Source of the DNA: an uncultured Gammaproteobacteria bacterium
GTDB taxonomy: Bacteria > Pseudomonadota > Gammaproteobacteria > JAADHQ01
Reading direction: 5' to 3'
NCBI GenBank assembly: GCA_947258755.1
Contig: CAMYJO010000007.1
Coordinates: 1-64,000, forward strand
DNA length: 64,000 bases
In this document: one piece after another, positions 27,137-38,174 of the stretch
How positions within the stretch are numbered: the first letter of the stretch is position 1
How the letters are laid out: each line of letters starts with the position of its first letter
The notes under the pieces: model-generated
Seen by the model: only the letters and a program-made list of their open reading frames with translations
What the model was told of the DNA's origin: nothing
Database searches by the model: none
Program-made: the position numbers and the translations under genes

Positions 27137-29932
27137 TCAGCTGATCACGTACGAATCCTCTTTGAGTTTTGCCTGTGCAGCCGCCAGCCGCGCAATGGGT
27201 ACGCGCGGCGCTGAACAGGATACATAGTTCAATCCAATATGATGGTAGAAACGGATAGATTCAGGGTGTCCACCCTGTTCACCACAAATACCTACTCGCA
27301 GATCCTTTCGTGTCTGACGTCCCCACTCAACGCTAATACGCATTAGCCGCCCAACTCCCTTTACATCAAGCACTTCAAAGGGGTTATCCTGTAATATTTC
27401 TTTTTCGGTATACATTGGCAAGAACTTGTTTTCCGCATCTTCCCGCGAGAAAGAAAAACTGGCCTGGGTAAGATCATTGGTGCCGAATGAGAAAAACTCT
27501 GCCACCTCGGCCAGGCTGCCTGCCCGCATGCAGGACCTGACCACTTCAATCATGGTTCCAAATTCAAATTCCAATTCTACACCGTACTCGCTTTCTACTT
27601 CGCCACGTACTTCATCTACAATTTGTTTAACCCGCAGCAATTCCTGTACAGTACATACCTGCGGCACCATGATCTCGGGATGAGCATCAATGCCATCCCT
27701 TTTACATTCAGCAGCCGCTTCCAGTGCTGCACGAATCTGCATCGCATAAATCTCAGGGTAGGTAATACCCAATCGTACACCACGATGACCCAGCATTGGA
27801 TTCACCTCAAACAATTCACGCACCTTAAGCAGCATCAGCTCCTTTTTGGCAATGGCTGCATCTACCAATTCACGACCGCCTTCACCAAATGGTTTTTGTA
27901 TTTCCATCATCGGCTGTTGCTCACCGCTTAGCAGCCGCAATGTACCCATCAGATCGCCTACTCCCTCAACAGTATTGCGTAGCTGCTTCAAATGTTCCAA
28001 CTCTATTTCCAGCTGTTTCTCACTGGGAAGAAACTCATGGATAGGTGGATCCAGCAAACGTATGGTTACTGAATAAGGTGCCATCGATTCAAACAAAGCC
28101 TTGAAATCATCGCGCTGTATCGGGCGCAAACGATCAAGTGCCTTTTGACGGTCTTCTGTGGTACTGGCAAGAATCATATCAACAACGATAGGCAGGCGAT
28201 CCTGCGCATTGAACATTCGTTCTGTACGGCATAGGCCAATGCCCTTGGCACCATATTCAACCGCCTGCCGGGTAGCCGTCAGGGTATCGGCATTGGTCAT
28301 CACACCTAATGTGGCAATCTCGTCTGCCCAAGCCAACAATGTCTGCAGGTCTTCTGAGAATTCCGGCGGCACAGTTGAAATCTCTCCCAGATAAACATTA
28401 CCGTTACCACCATCAATAGTAATAACATCACCTTCATGCAATACCTGAGCACCAACATTTGCCTGTCTTTTCCGGGTATCCACTTGGATTCCCTCTGCAC
28501 CGGCTACACAGGGCTTACCCATGCCCCGGGCGACTACGGCTGCATGTGATGTTTTACCTCCCCTGCTGGTGAGTACACCTTCAGCCGCAAAGAAACCGTG
28601 GATATCTTCCGGCTTGGTTTCCTCGCGTACTAAAATTACTTTCTCACCGGCTTTACCCAATAATTCCGCGCGATCTGCATCAAATACCACAGCCCCGGAT
28701 GCCGCACCTGGTGATGCAGGCAGCCCTTGTGCTACCGGGATTGCGCTGGATGAAGGATCCAGGCGTGGATGCAACAGTTGTTCGAGTTCTTCCGGATTAA
28801 TCCTTAACAGTGCCTGCTCACGAGTAATCAAACCTTCATTAACCATTTCCACCGAGGTACGTACCCTGGCGGCTGCATTCATCTTGCCATTACGTGTTTG
28901 CAGGCAATACAGCACACCTTTTTCTATGGTGTATTCAAAGTCCTGTATTTCCTGATAATGACTTTCCAGACGATTACGCAAGGCAACCAGCTGCTGGTAC
29001 ATTTCTGGCATTTCCTGTTCCAGTTCCTGTACCGGTTTCGGCGTACGAATACCGGCCACCACATCCTCACCCTGGGCATTAATCAGATATTCCCCGAACA
29101 TAAGATTTTCACCGGTTGCCGGATTACGGGTGAATCCAACACCCGTGGCGCTATCCATACCCATGTTTCCGAATACCATAGCAACCACGTTCACCGCAGT
29201 GCCATTAGCCATATCCGGTGTAATATTGAATTCTCGCCGATAATCGATGGCGCGTTTACCCATCCAGGAATTAAAAACTGCCTTGATCGCTATTTCGAGT
29301 TGCTCATAGACATCCTCAGGAAAAGGACGACCCGTCACCTGTTTTACGACTTCAAGAAAGGTTTCACTGATTTCTTTTAGATGTTCCGCAGTAAGACCAA
29401 TATCAGCTTTGACACCTTCCCGGCGTTTTATTTCCTCAAAAGGCTGATCAAATTCTTCATCATCAATACCCAGAGCAACCTTGCCGAATAGCTGAATAAA
29501 ACGGCGGTAGGCATCGTAAGCAAAGCGCTCATTGCCAGTTTGCTCGATCAATCCGTACATAGTTTCTGAGTTCAGCCCCAAGTTGAGAATAGTATCCATC
29601 ATGCCTGGCATGGAAAGGGCCGAACCAGATCGGACTGAGACCAGCAGCGGATCGCCACCGTTACCAAAACCTTTTCCGCTTGCCTGTTCCAGCAAGACAA
29701 CCTGTTTTCGTACTTCCTCCATCACACCTGATGGCAGGCTGTGATCTTCGGTATCAAGATAGGCAAGGCATGCCTCGGTACTGATAACAAAACCGGGGGG
29801 TACGTTTATACCAATCTGCGTCATTTCACACAGGTTGGCGCCCTTACCACCCAGTAGGTGCTTGTTTTGGCCATCTCCATCCTTAAATGAAAACACGTAG
29901 CCGACGGATGCTGCACTTGCTGGCACTGACAT
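27137..29932 (-). CDS. ppdK: Pyruvate, phosphate dikinase
   Basis: A 931-residue PPDK that interconverts pyruvate + ATP + Pi and PEP + AMP + PPi. The N-terminal ATP-grasp domain (KHLLGGKGANLCEMTQIG, VSVRSGSALSMPGMMDTILN) is followed by the phosphohistidine swivel domain with the catalytic His in GGKTSHAAVVARGMGKPCV (about residue 463) and the C-terminal PEP/pyruvate TIM barrel (GLCRTERMF, FGTNDLTQASFSFSRED, GICGEQGGHP). Length is close to the family norm (about 870-930). Together with the PPi-linked PEPCK-like protein at 38568 it points to a pyrophosphate-based PEP node. The gene stands alone on the minus strand, 224 bp from the next gene upstream. Confidence 0.97.
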   Translation of the reverse strand: MSVPASAASVGYVFSFKDGDGQNKHLLGGKGANLCEMTQIGINVPPGFVISTEACLAYLDTEDHSLPSGVMEEVRKQVVLLEQASGKGFGNGGDPLLVSVRSGSALSMPGMMDTILNLGLNSETMYGLIEQTGNERFAYDAYRRFIQLFGKVALGIDDEEFDQPFEEIKRREGVKADIGLTAEHLKEISETFLEVVKQVTGRPFPEDVYEQLEIAIKAVFNSWMGKRAIDYRREFNITPDMANGTAVNVVAMVFGNMGMDSATGVGFTRNPATGENLMFGEYLINAQGEDVVAGIRTPKPVQELEQEMPEMYQQLVALRNRLESHYQEIQDFEYTIEKGVLYCLQTRNGKMNAAARVRTSVEMVNEGLITREQALLRINPEELEQLLHPRLDPSSSAIPVAQGLPASPGAASGAVVFDADRAELLGKAGEKVILVREETKPEDIHGFFAAEGVLTSRGGKTSHAAVVARGMGKPCVAGAEGIQVDTRKRQANVGAQVLHEGDVITIDGGNGNVYLGEISTVPPEFSEDLQTLLAWADEIATLGVMTNADTLTATRQAVEYGAKGIGLCRTERMFNAQDRLPIVVDMILASTTEDRQKALDRLRPIQRDDFKALFESMAPYSVTIRLLDPPIHEFLPSEKQLEIELEHLKQLRNTVEGVGDLMGTLRLLSGEQQPMMEIQKPFGEGGRELVDAAIAKKELMLLKVRELFEVNPMLGHRGVRLGITYPEIYAMQIRAALEAAAECKRDGIDAHPEIMVPQVCTVQELLRVKQIVDEVRGEVESEYGVELEFEFGTMIEVVRSCMRAGSLAEVAEFFSFGTNDLTQASFSFSREDAENKFLPMYTEKEILQDNPFEVLDVKGVGRLMRISVEWGRQTRKDLRVGICGEQGGHPESIRFYHHIGLNYVSCSAPRVPIARLAAAQAKLKEDSYVIS

Positions 29933-30156
29933 ATTCAGTAACTCCTTAATGCTCTGCGCAATAACTCTCTACTATTAACATACCTATCAAGAATCGTACC
30001 CTATAGTTTTTTCACATAATATTATTATAACATACTGTTTTTCATGTTTTTTATTAAAATTACCCAGGGTCATGTCAAATGAATCGGCACCCATATAGTG
30101 CATAATAATCAATCATGCTCCACATGCGTGAATGTTTTATGACATACCGATGCGAA

Positions 30157-31494
30157 TCAAAGATAACGCAGATAGATATAAATACTACTGATGATAATAC
30201 TCAGAATCATCAGCGGGAAGGCACCCAGCATGAAACGCAGGAAACTGATTGGATGTCCTGAGCGCTCTGCAAATCCTGCCACGATCACATTCGCACTGGC
30301 CCCGATCAGTGAACCATTCCCACCCAGGCAGGAACCAAGAGCAAGCGACCACCACAATGGCATCAGGCCCTCAGGCCCGCCAAAGGTGGCAGCCATGGAT
30401 TTAATAAGCGGAATCGAGGCTGCGACGAAAGGAATATTGTCCACGAGCGCCGATGCAACTGCCGAGCCCCAAAGAATAGCCATGGAAGTGACAAATGTAT
30501 CACCTTGCGTCCAGCTAAGGATGTCATCTGCCAGCATGGTTAGCAGCCCGGTACTTTCTACGCCATGCACGATAATAAACAAACCGAGAAAGAAAAAGAT
30601 GGTCACCCATTCCACTTGTGAAAATGATGCGTTAACGGAACGGCTCTGGTCATCTGCTTTACCAGGTAAATTATCCATTAGCAATAACAATGCGGCTCCT
30701 GACATGGCAATAGATGCCGGCTGGAGATTGAGGTGATGTCCCATCACAAAACCGGTCAGCACCAATCCCAATACGAGCAGAGACTTCCATAGTAGAGGCA
30801 CATCTGTAATGGCCTCCCATTCATTATAGTTTAATACCCGTTGTCGATCTTCCTGGCTCGCGTACATTGAGCGACCCCAGATGAGATAAAAAGGAATCAG
30901 GGTTACTAACAGGACGATGACGGCGGCCGGCCCCAGATTGATCAGAAAATCATTAAAGCTCAGATTAACAGCGGAACCAATCATAATATTAGGCGGGTCT
31001 CCGATCAGAGTCGCAGCGCCCCCGATATTGGATGCAAATATCTCGGCAAAAAGAAAAGGATAGGGATTAATCCTGAGTGCGTCGGTAATAAGCAGGGTGA
31101 CCGGTGCGACCAGCAATACTGTGGTGACATTATCAAGCAAGGCAGACAATACAGCTGTTACCAATACCAACATTACCAGGATGCCCCACGGGTCCGCGCG
31201 TACCTGTTTGGCAGACCAGACAGCCAGAAACTGAAATACACCTGTTCGTCGTGTAATGGCGACAATCACCATCATTCCAGTCAATAAACCCAGGGTATTA
31301 AAATCAACACCGCGCAAGGCTGCTTGCTGGGTTAATACACCACCCAGGATCATAAGACTGGCAGACAATAATGCGACGATGGCACGATTAATCCGATCAC
31401 TTAAGATGACCAGGTAAGTCAAAACAAACAACACACCGGAGAACCACATAGGATCCCAGCCGAATACCACCCCTGTACTTACCGCGTGCTGCAT
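30157..31494 (-). CDS. ArsB/NhaD-type (IT superfamily) ion transporter
   Basis: A 445-residue protein with 10-12 TM helices of the ion transporter superfamily that includes NhaD Na+/H+ antiporters, ArsB and citrate/sulfate permeases. The signature GGAATLIGDPPNIMIGSA and the repeat-related ALVDNIPFVAASIPLIKS and LGGNGSLIGASANV support this. Substrate is not defined by sequence; Na+/H+ exchange is plausible since Na+-NQR genes are nearby. The ATG follows immediately after the stop of the CBS gene upstream, with GGAG 6 nt before, so the two are translationally coupled. Confidence 0.85.
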   Translation of the reverse strand: MQHAVSTGVVFGWDPMWFSGVLFVLTYLVILSDRINRAIVALLSASLMILGGVLTQQAALRGVDFNTLGLLTGMMVIVAITRRTGVFQFLAVWSAKQVRADPWGILVMLVLVTAVLSALLDNVTTVLLVAPVTLLITDALRINPYPFLFAEIFASNIGGAATLIGDPPNIMIGSAVNLSFNDFLINLGPAAVIVLLVTLIPFYLIWGRSMYASQEDRQRVLNYNEWEAITDVPLLWKSLLVLGLVLTGFVMGHHLNLQPASIAMSGAALLLLMDNLPGKADDQSRSVNASFSQVEWVTIFFFLGLFIIVHGVESTGLLTMLADDILSWTQGDTFVTSMAILWGSAVASALVDNIPFVAASIPLIKSMAATFGGPEGLMPLWWSLALGSCLGGNGSLIGASANVIVAGFAERSGHPISFLRFMLGAFPLMILSIIISSIYIYLRYL

Positions 31495-31953
31495 CTAGAT
31501 CTCCTGCTCCAGAATTTTAGCACCAACGTCCCAGTAGGAGATCACACCCACCAGACAGCCACTGTCCGGATCAACCACGGGAAGACTGGTACGAGCGTGG
31601 TACAGGAGAAGAAGTGTTTCTACCAGGGGCGTGCCAGGCGCTACCACTGGTGCTTCATGACTCATGCAAAAGGTAACCGGCTTGTCTTCAACTTCCTTGA
31701 GGCGAAGCCGCAGATCACGCAAAGTATCCGAAACAAACGGGACTGTAGTCAGCCCACGCTCAAGCAATACAGCCTTGGGTAACACCAGACGCAACAGGCA
31801 ATTCACACCAAATATACCCTGATAACAACCATTGTCATCGACCACCGGTATATTTCGATAGCGATGTTCCATCACCAGTTCCACGCCCTTGGCAATATTC
31901 TCATCCTTATGCAGGACTGAAGGGTACGGATCCATCACCTGACTTGCGCTCAT
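31495..31953 (-). CDS. CBS-pair protein coupled to the downstream ion transporter
   Basis: A 152-residue protein made of two CBS domains (MDPYPSVLHKDENIAKGVELVMEHRYRNIPVVDDNG and the second with TSLPVVDPDSGCLVGVISYWDVGAKIL). CBS pairs bind adenine nucleotides and commonly regulate transporters. The stop codon TAG is directly followed by the ATG of the ion transporter, so they form a two-gene operon in which the CBS protein is presumably the regulatory partner. Confidence 0.85.
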   Translation of the reverse strand: MSASQVMDPYPSVLHKDENIAKGVELVMEHRYRNIPVVDDNGCYQGIFGVNCLLRLVLPKAVLLERGLTTVPFVSDTLRDLRLRLKEVEDKPVTFCMSHEAPVVAPGTPLVETLLLLYHARTSLPVVDPDSGCLVGVISYWDVGAKILEQEI

Positions 31954-32029
31954 ATATGTCTCCTATTCTTCCGGATAATCATCACTCTTATTTTAAAATA
32001 AAATATTGACATATAAAGCATAATAATCA

Positions 32030-32881
32030 CTACTCAAGCAACAAGAACAGAGCTGGCATAAAACAAACAATACTGGCGTTAATCATAATCTTTTTTGGGC
32101 TAAGTTTTACTACAGGAAATATCCTCCATACAGCAATCAAGACCGTAGCATAGAACACTATGTTCATCATCAGCCCCCTTTGCTGCATCAAAATAGCAGT
32201 GCCCAGTGCAAGCAAACTTATCAGAAACATTGTCGCCGAGGCCTGATAGGTGCGTTTCATCCCATAACGAACAGCAAATGAATATTTACCGGCTGCACGA
32301 TCGGTTTCTATTTGCGGGGGTTGGTGTGAAAACAGTAAAGACATGGACAATGCAGCAAAGGCAAGCATGCCCAGCGCAGAAATCCAGTTAAATGGCTCGC
32401 CTGCCACGAACCAAAGGCTCCCGAATACACCAGGACCGTAACAAATACCCGTTACCCATTCACCCACTGAAGTATAGGAGAGCGGGCGACGGCCAAAATT
32501 ATAGAACAGGCCAAGCACTACAAATGGAAACGCATACAATAATACCCATACAGACTGGTAGTACGTTAACGTCAACAAACCAAGCATGGTACCCGCGGAT
32601 AAACTGAGTAAGCCGTGGGTATTGGCTATCTGTGGATGTCCTCCATGTACACGCACCCATGAATCCTGTTTATCGTGATCAGCACCTAACTGCCAGTCCT
32701 TGGCATCGTTAAATAGATTGATCGCATGCTGAAGTAGTACCACAGCTGCTGTCGCGAACCCTATAGCTGCATGCTCTTCGGGTATATTTTCCGCCAATAT
32801 CCATACGCCCACACCCGGGAGTATGGATACGAGGTAGATGGCAGGATTCAGTGCCTGCCACCAACGGGTCACTGCAGGCAC
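32030..32881 (-). CDS. UbiA-family prenyltransferase (MenA-like)
   Basis: A 283-residue integral-membrane prenyltransferase with about 8 TM helices. The first Asp-rich motif is NLFNDAKDWQLGADHDK, the second is PPQIETDRAAGKYSF. Members attach polyprenyl chains to quinone or porphyrin precursors; the pattern is closer to MenA (naphthoate) than to UbiA (hydroxybenzoate), but the exact substrate is not certain. A ferritin-like gene fragment lies directly upstream on the same strand. Confidence 0.75.
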   Translation of the reverse strand: MPAVTRWWQALNPAIYLVSILPGVGVWILAENIPEEHAAIGFATAAVVLLQHAINLFNDAKDWQLGADHDKQDSWVRVHGGHPQIANTHGLLSLSAGTMLGLLTLTYYQSVWVLLYAFPFVVLGLFYNFGRRPLSYTSVGEWVTGICYGPGVFGSLWFVAGEPFNWISALGMLAFAALSMSLLFSHQPPQIETDRAAGKYSFAVRYGMKRTYQASATMFLISLLALGTAILMQQRGLMMNIVFYATVLIAVWRIFPVVKLSPKKIMINASIVCFMPALFLLLE

Positions 32882-32903
32882 GAGGACTTACACAGTTTCA
32901 TAT

Positions 32904-33043
32904 CTACGCTGTCGTCTGCAGTTGCGTCTCCCGATAGCTTTCCAGTGCACCCCTGAACCATTCGGCATGCTGCTGTTCCGAGTCAATAACTTTTTGATAG
33001 ACTTCTGCGGTTGCCTGATCACTGTTTTCAATCGCTCGATGCC
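32904..33043 (-). pseudogene. C-terminal fragment of a ferritin-like protein, truncated at the junction
   Basis: On the minus strand the last about 46 codons read as [20 protein letters not shown] followed by QQHAEWFRGALESYRE, ending at TAG 32904-32906. This is the Glu...xxH C-terminal helix of a bacterioferritin/rubrerythrin-like fold. The upstream end of the gene is missing: at about 33040 the sequence switches to nqrD on the opposite strand. It precedes the prenyltransferase by 22 bp. Confidence 0.6.
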
Positions 33044-33310
33044 GTGGGACACGGCCTCGGTTACAGCATCATTCTGGTCATTGTAGCAACATTCAGGGAA
33101 CTGCTGGGATCTGGCAGCATCCTTGGTGTAAAACTTCTGCCGCTAAGCAATGAGGGTGGCTGGTATACATCCAATGGCTTGATGCTACTCGCACCCAGTG
33201 CATTTTTTATAATCGGCTTGTTGATCTGGGCCGTGCGTAGCTGGAAACCACAGCAACAGGAAAAACCTGATTACCGCATCCAGGTTGTACATCGGACGGA
33301 AGTCATATAG
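33032..33310 (+). pseudogene. nqrD: 5'-truncated nqrD (Na+-translocating NADH:quinone reductase subunit D)
   Basis: The C-terminal third of NqrD is clear: [39 protein letters not shown] and [19 protein letters not shown]. Family NqrD is about 210 residues; here similarity starts near family residue 131. The first about 130 residues are missing and the sequence before 33032 belongs to a ferritin-like gene on the other strand. No plausible start codon serves this fragment. nqrA, nqrB and nqrC are also not found in the window. Confidence 0.85.
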
Positions 33311-33332
33311 TGAACACAAGACAGGCAACATA

Positions 33333-33941
33333 ATGACTGCTTATTTACAACTGTTCATCCAGGCGGCCTTTGTCGAGAATCTGGCCCTGTCCTTCTTCCT
33401 GGGCATGTGTACCTTCCTTGCAGTTTCCAAGCGCGTTGATACGGCACTGGGTTTGGGTGCGGCTGTTATTGTGGTACAGGGCATTACAGTTGCGGTCAAC
33501 AACCTGATACATCAATACTTACTGCAGGAAGGCGCACTAGCCTGGATCGGGCTTGCAGAAGTGGACCTGAGTTTCCTCGGCCTGGTTACCTACATTGGCG
33601 TCATTGCGGCACTGGTGCAAATCCTGGAAATGATACTGGACCGCTATTTCCCCGCACTCTACAGCGCGCTCGGCATCTTCCTGCCATTGATCACCGTCAA
33701 CTGCGCCATCCTCGGCGGATCACTGTTCATGGTCGAACGTGATTATAACTTTGGTGAAAGCCTGGTATATGGACTCGGTAGCGGTTTCGGTTGGGCTCTG
33801 GCATTGGTTGCCCTTGCAGGTATTCGTGAAAAACTGAAATACAGCGATGTGCCCAATGGCCTTCAAGGTCTGGGGGTCACTTTTATTATTGTCGGACTCA
33901 TGTCCATGGCCTTCATGGGATTTTCAGGTATTCAGTTATGA
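33333..33941 (+). CDS. nqrE: Na+-translocating NADH:quinone reductase subunit E
   Basis: A protein of about 202 residues with six TM helices. [39 protein letters not shown] and [19 protein letters not shown] are diagnostic; the two half-repeats carry the Cys residues (in GMCTFL and VNCAIL) that hold the membrane iron centre in NqrD/E. The ATG at 33333 gives the family N-terminus; an upstream in-frame start adds unrelated residues. It follows the nqrD fragment by 22 bp and precedes nqrF by 9 bp. Confidence 0.95.
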   Translation: MTAYLQLFIQAAFVENLALSFFLGMCTFLAVSKRVDTALGLGAAVIVVQGITVAVNNLIHQYLLQEGALAWIGLAEVDLSFLGLVTYIGVIAALVQILEMILDRYFPALYSALGIFLPLITVNCAILGGSLFMVERDYNFGESLVYGLGSGFGWALALVALAGIREKLKYSDVPNGLQGLGVTFIIVGLMSMAFMGFSGIQL

Positions 33942-33950
33942 GGACGAGGC

Positions 33951-35171
33951 ATGCTTGAAATCACTCTTGGCGTTATCATGTTTACCGGTATTGTGCTGCT
34001 ACTGGTTGGTGTAATCCTGTATGCACGGTCACGACTGGTACCAGCGGGACAGGTTGATATCAAAGTCAACGAAGAACGCATCATTAGTTCGCCTGTAGGC
34101 CTAAAGCTGGTCACCGCATTGGCCAACTCGGAACTGTTTCTGCCCTCGGCCTGCGGTGGTGGTGGCACCTGTGGCCAGTGTCGCGTAAAAATATTCGAAG
34201 GTGGCGGTGCCATCTTGCCCACCGAGACCTCCCTCATCACCAAACGTGAAGCAGCCGAAGGTGCGCGACTGGCCTGCCAGGTGACCGTCAAACAAAATCT
34301 GACAGTGGAAGTTCCCAGGGAAGTATTCGGTATACGAAAATGGGACTGCCGGGTGCTATCCAATGATAGTGTTTCCACCTATATCAAGGAACTCATTCTG
34401 GAGTTACCCGAAGGTGAAAGCGTGGATTTCCGCGCAGGGGGATATATTCAGATCGAATGCCCTCCCCATCGCGTTAACTATAAAGACATAATCATTCCGG
34501 AGAAATTTAGTGCTGAATGGGACCGCCACAACTTATGGCGCTATAGTTCTGAAACCACGGAGACAGTGACCCGAGCCTATTCCATGGCCAGTTATCCGGA
34601 TGAAAAAGGCATCATTATGTTGAATGTGAGGATAGCCACACCGCCACCCAGTAATCCCGTTGCACCACCTGGCATCATGTCATCATTTATATTCGGTCTG
34701 AAACCGGGGGATAATGTAACTATATCGGGCCCCTATGGTGAGTTTTTTGCCCGCGATTCTCAGGCGGAAATGGTATTCGTCGGAGGGGGCGCCGGCATGG
34801 CACCCATGCGTGCGCATATTTTTGACCAACTCAAGCGTCTGAATACATCGCGTAAAATCAGTTTCTGGTATGGCGCCCGTAGTCTTAAGGAACTTTTCTA
34901 CCAACAGGACTTCGACCAACTCCAAAAAGCACATGACAATTTTGAATGGCATGTAGCCCTTTCGGACCCGCAGCCTGAAGACAATTGGGATGGTTACTCC
35001 GGATTTGTTCATGATGTACTATTCAAGTATTACCTGGAAACACACTCGACACCGGAAGACTGTGAATATTATCTGTGCGGCCCGCCCATGATGACATCTG
35101 CCGTTATTCAAATGCTGGATAACCTGGGTGTTGAACGAGGAAATATCCTGATGGATGATTTTGGCGGATAG
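33951..35171 (+). CDS. nqrF: Na+-translocating NADH:quinone reductase subunit F
   Basis: A 406-residue subunit that takes electrons from NADH. N-terminal TM helix (about 5-25), a 2Fe-2S ferredoxin domain with ligands in [12 protein letters not shown] and LACQV, then FAD-binding (RAYSMASYP) and NAD-binding ([23 protein letters not shown]) domains of the ferredoxin reductase fold. Length and motifs are normal, so the subunit is intact even though the operon is missing its first genes. Confidence 0.96.
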   Translation: MLEITLGVIMFTGIVLLLVGVILYARSRLVPAGQVDIKVNEERIISSPVGLKLVTALANSELFLPSACGGGGTCGQCRVKIFEGGGAILPTETSLITKREAAEGARLACQVTVKQNLTVEVPREVFGIRKWDCRVLSNDSVSTYIKELILELPEGESVDFRAGGYIQIECPPHRVNYKDIIIPEKFSAEWDRHNLWRYSSETTETVTRAYSMASYPDEKGIIMLNVRIATPPPSNPVAPPGIMSSFIFGLKPGDNVTISGPYGEFFARDSQAEMVFVGGGAGMAPMRAHIFDQLKRLNTSRKISFWYGARSLKELFYQQDFDQLQKAHDNFEWHVALSDPQPEDNWDGYSGFVHDVLFKYYLETHSTPEDCEYYLCGPPMMTSAVIQMLDNLGVERGNILMDDFGG

Positions 35172-35179
35172 ATACTAAG

Positions 35180-35383
35180 ATGAGCATATTTATAATTACT
35201 TTTGTTGTTTTTATTTTTATGGGCGTTGCCCTTACATTAGGCCTATTGTTTGGACGCCATGGAGTAAAGGGTAGTTGCGGAGGACTGAACCGTATACCAG
35301 GGCTAGAAGACTCCTGTGGTGCTTGTGCAAAGAAACATTGCCCACGTAAAAAGAAGAAATCCACAGTAAATATGGATCTCTGA
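35180..35383 (+). CDS. nqrM: Na+-NQR maturation protein NqrM
   Basis: A 67-residue protein with an N-terminal TM helix (IFIITFVVFIFMGVALTLG) and the Cys motif GSCGGL...DSCGACAKKHCP, the NqrM (DUF539) signature. NqrM is needed to assemble the iron centre in the NqrD/E pair. It starts 8 bp after the nqrF stop, so the operon order nqrD'-E-F-M continues the usual arrangement. Confidence 0.92.
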   Translation: MSIFIITFVVFIFMGVALTLGLLFGRHGVKGSCGGLNRIPGLEDSCGACAKKHCPRKKKKSTVNMDL

Positions 35384-35439
35384 CTGAAAATATTTTGAAT
35401 AACAAATTGACTCAGCATATAACTTAATCAGGAGAGGCA

Positions 35440-35835
35440 ATGAAAAATTCTCTATTGGCAAAAGATTTCATGGCAGCCAGCCTGGTAACCTTCACACCGG
35501 ATATGGATATCATGGAAGCAATACGATTACTTACTGAAAAACGAATTTCGGGTGCCCCGGTGGTAGACCCATTGGGAAACCTGGTAGGCATGTTGTCAGA
35601 AAAAGACTGCCTGAAGGTAGCCCTGGATGCGGGATATCATGACGAATGGGGTGGGCGCGTGGATGAATATATGCATCCAAAAGCCGAAACGATCGACGCT
35701 GAAACCAGTATTCTTGATGTAGCTCGCTATTTCATTGAAGGAAACTATCGTCGTTATCCGGTCATGCAGGAAAATCGCCTGGTCGGACAAATCAGCCGCA
35801 AGGATGTCCTGAAGGCATTATTAACACAAATATGA
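35440..35835 (+). CDS. CBS-domain protein
   Basis: A 131-residue protein of two CBS domains (LAKDFMAASLVTFTPDMDI onward; RISGAPVVDPLGNLVGMLSEKDCLK; RRYPVMQENRLVGQISRKDVLKAL). A GGAGAGG site precedes the ATG. It lies 56 bp after nqrM and 27 bp before a helical protein gene, forming an apparent unit with the nqr tail. An energy-sensing adenylate-binding role is a reasonable inference. Confidence 0.85.
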   Translation: MKNSLLAKDFMAASLVTFTPDMDIMEAIRLLTEKRISGAPVVDPLGNLVGMLSEKDCLKVALDAGYHDEWGGRVDEYMHPKAETIDAETSILDVARYFIEGNYRRYPVMQENRLVGQISRKDVLKALLTQI

Positions 35836-35862
35836 CAGTCTATCATTTTAGGAAGGTAAACC

Positions 35863-36321
35863 ATGCGCTTTGAACAGACCCGTGAAATACTGAAGCACAT
35901 CCAGGATTTCCATACATCACTGTCACATTGCTATCAGCACCTGGAAGATGAACCTGTGCGCGAACGCACTCGTCTATTACTGGACTATTTAAAGACACGG
36001 GAACATGATCTTGCAAATGCCATCCAGAGTTTCACAAACGAAGCAGAACCAGAACTGCTGGATACCTGGTTTCAATTTGCCGATGAGAACAATCTGCTGG
36101 AATTCTCCTGTCCAGTTATAAATACAGAGACAGAATTTGGTGTCGATGAAGTAATGGTTCTTGCACAGAAATCTCATGAATGCCTGATTTCGACATTTGA
36201 GGAAATTATTTCCAACTGCGAATCACAGCGTGTAACTAATGTATTTCAAATGCTGTGCGTTCAAGCCAGCAGTCAATGGCGGCAATTTGTACATGAGGCA
36301 AGCATGCTATCGGATTTGTAA
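35863..36321 (+). CDS. Helical protein of unknown function
   Basis: A 152-residue, almost entirely alpha-helical and acidic protein (MRFEQTREILKHIQDFHTSL, LLLDYLKTREHDLANAI, LLEFSCPVINTETEFG). The helix lengths and His/Glu spacing are reminiscent of four-helix ferritin-like bundles, but I see no definite metal motif. AGGAAGG precedes the ATG by 6 nt. It follows the CBS gene by 27 bp. Confidence 0.6.
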   Translation: MRFEQTREILKHIQDFHTSLSHCYQHLEDEPVRERTRLLLDYLKTREHDLANAIQSFTNEAEPELLDTWFQFADENNLLEFSCPVINTETEFGVDEVMVLAQKSHECLISTFEEIISNCESQRVTNVFQMLCVQASSQWRQFVHEASMLSDL

Positions 36322-36553
36322 TTATGACATAGTATTAATTCGCAACACATATATTCACGTTGACTTGACTTCACAGCAAATGATTGACGCACACAGTTAA
36401 TGCACTCAGAAGTTGCTGATAGTTGCAATTGCCCAAATCGGGTGCATTATTATTGTCCGCATCTTTCTTAAGTAATTGTTTTTTATCCCATTATCCTAAT
36501 GGCATAAATAATGCTTTATTACTATAAAGCTTATCCATGGTAGAGGTAACGAC

Positions 36554-36661
36554 ATGTCATTTGATGCATTCACTGTATCCGGGATTATTAGTATTCTGGT
36601 TATTGCTGCGACGTTGTTCCTGTTATGTAAACATCGTAATTGCGGTGGGGACAAATCCTGA
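36554..36661 (+). CDS. 35-residue single-TM peptide
   Basis: A small reading frame with GAGG 7 nt before its ATG. It encodes a short N-terminal segment, one hydrophobic helix (GIISILVIAATLFLL) and a Cys-containing basic tail (CKHRNCGGDKS). It ends 21 bp before the gltD ATG and lies on the same strand. Good ribosome site, TM shape and tight spacing make it likely real. Function unknown; the CxxxxC tail might bind metal. Confidence 0.55.
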   Translation: MSFDAFTVSGIISILVIAATLFLLCKHRNCGGDKS

Positions 36662-38092
<1,431 letters not shown>

Positions 38093-38174
38093 GTTTAGAT
38101 TATACCTGTAAGCGACAGAACACATATTTTACCACTGTGGCCATAGAGTACATAGACAGGACAAGGAATAAGCT

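Noticed and set aside
30191-30736. A 181-codon plus-strand ORF
   Set aside because: It is antisense to the ion transporter gene, which has clear family motifs in its own frame.
33011-33031. TTG at 33011 as a genuine start for the nqrD-like ORF
   Set aside because: No ribosome site, and the first codons lie in the ferritin-like gene fragment on the other strand. The ORF is a truncation product.
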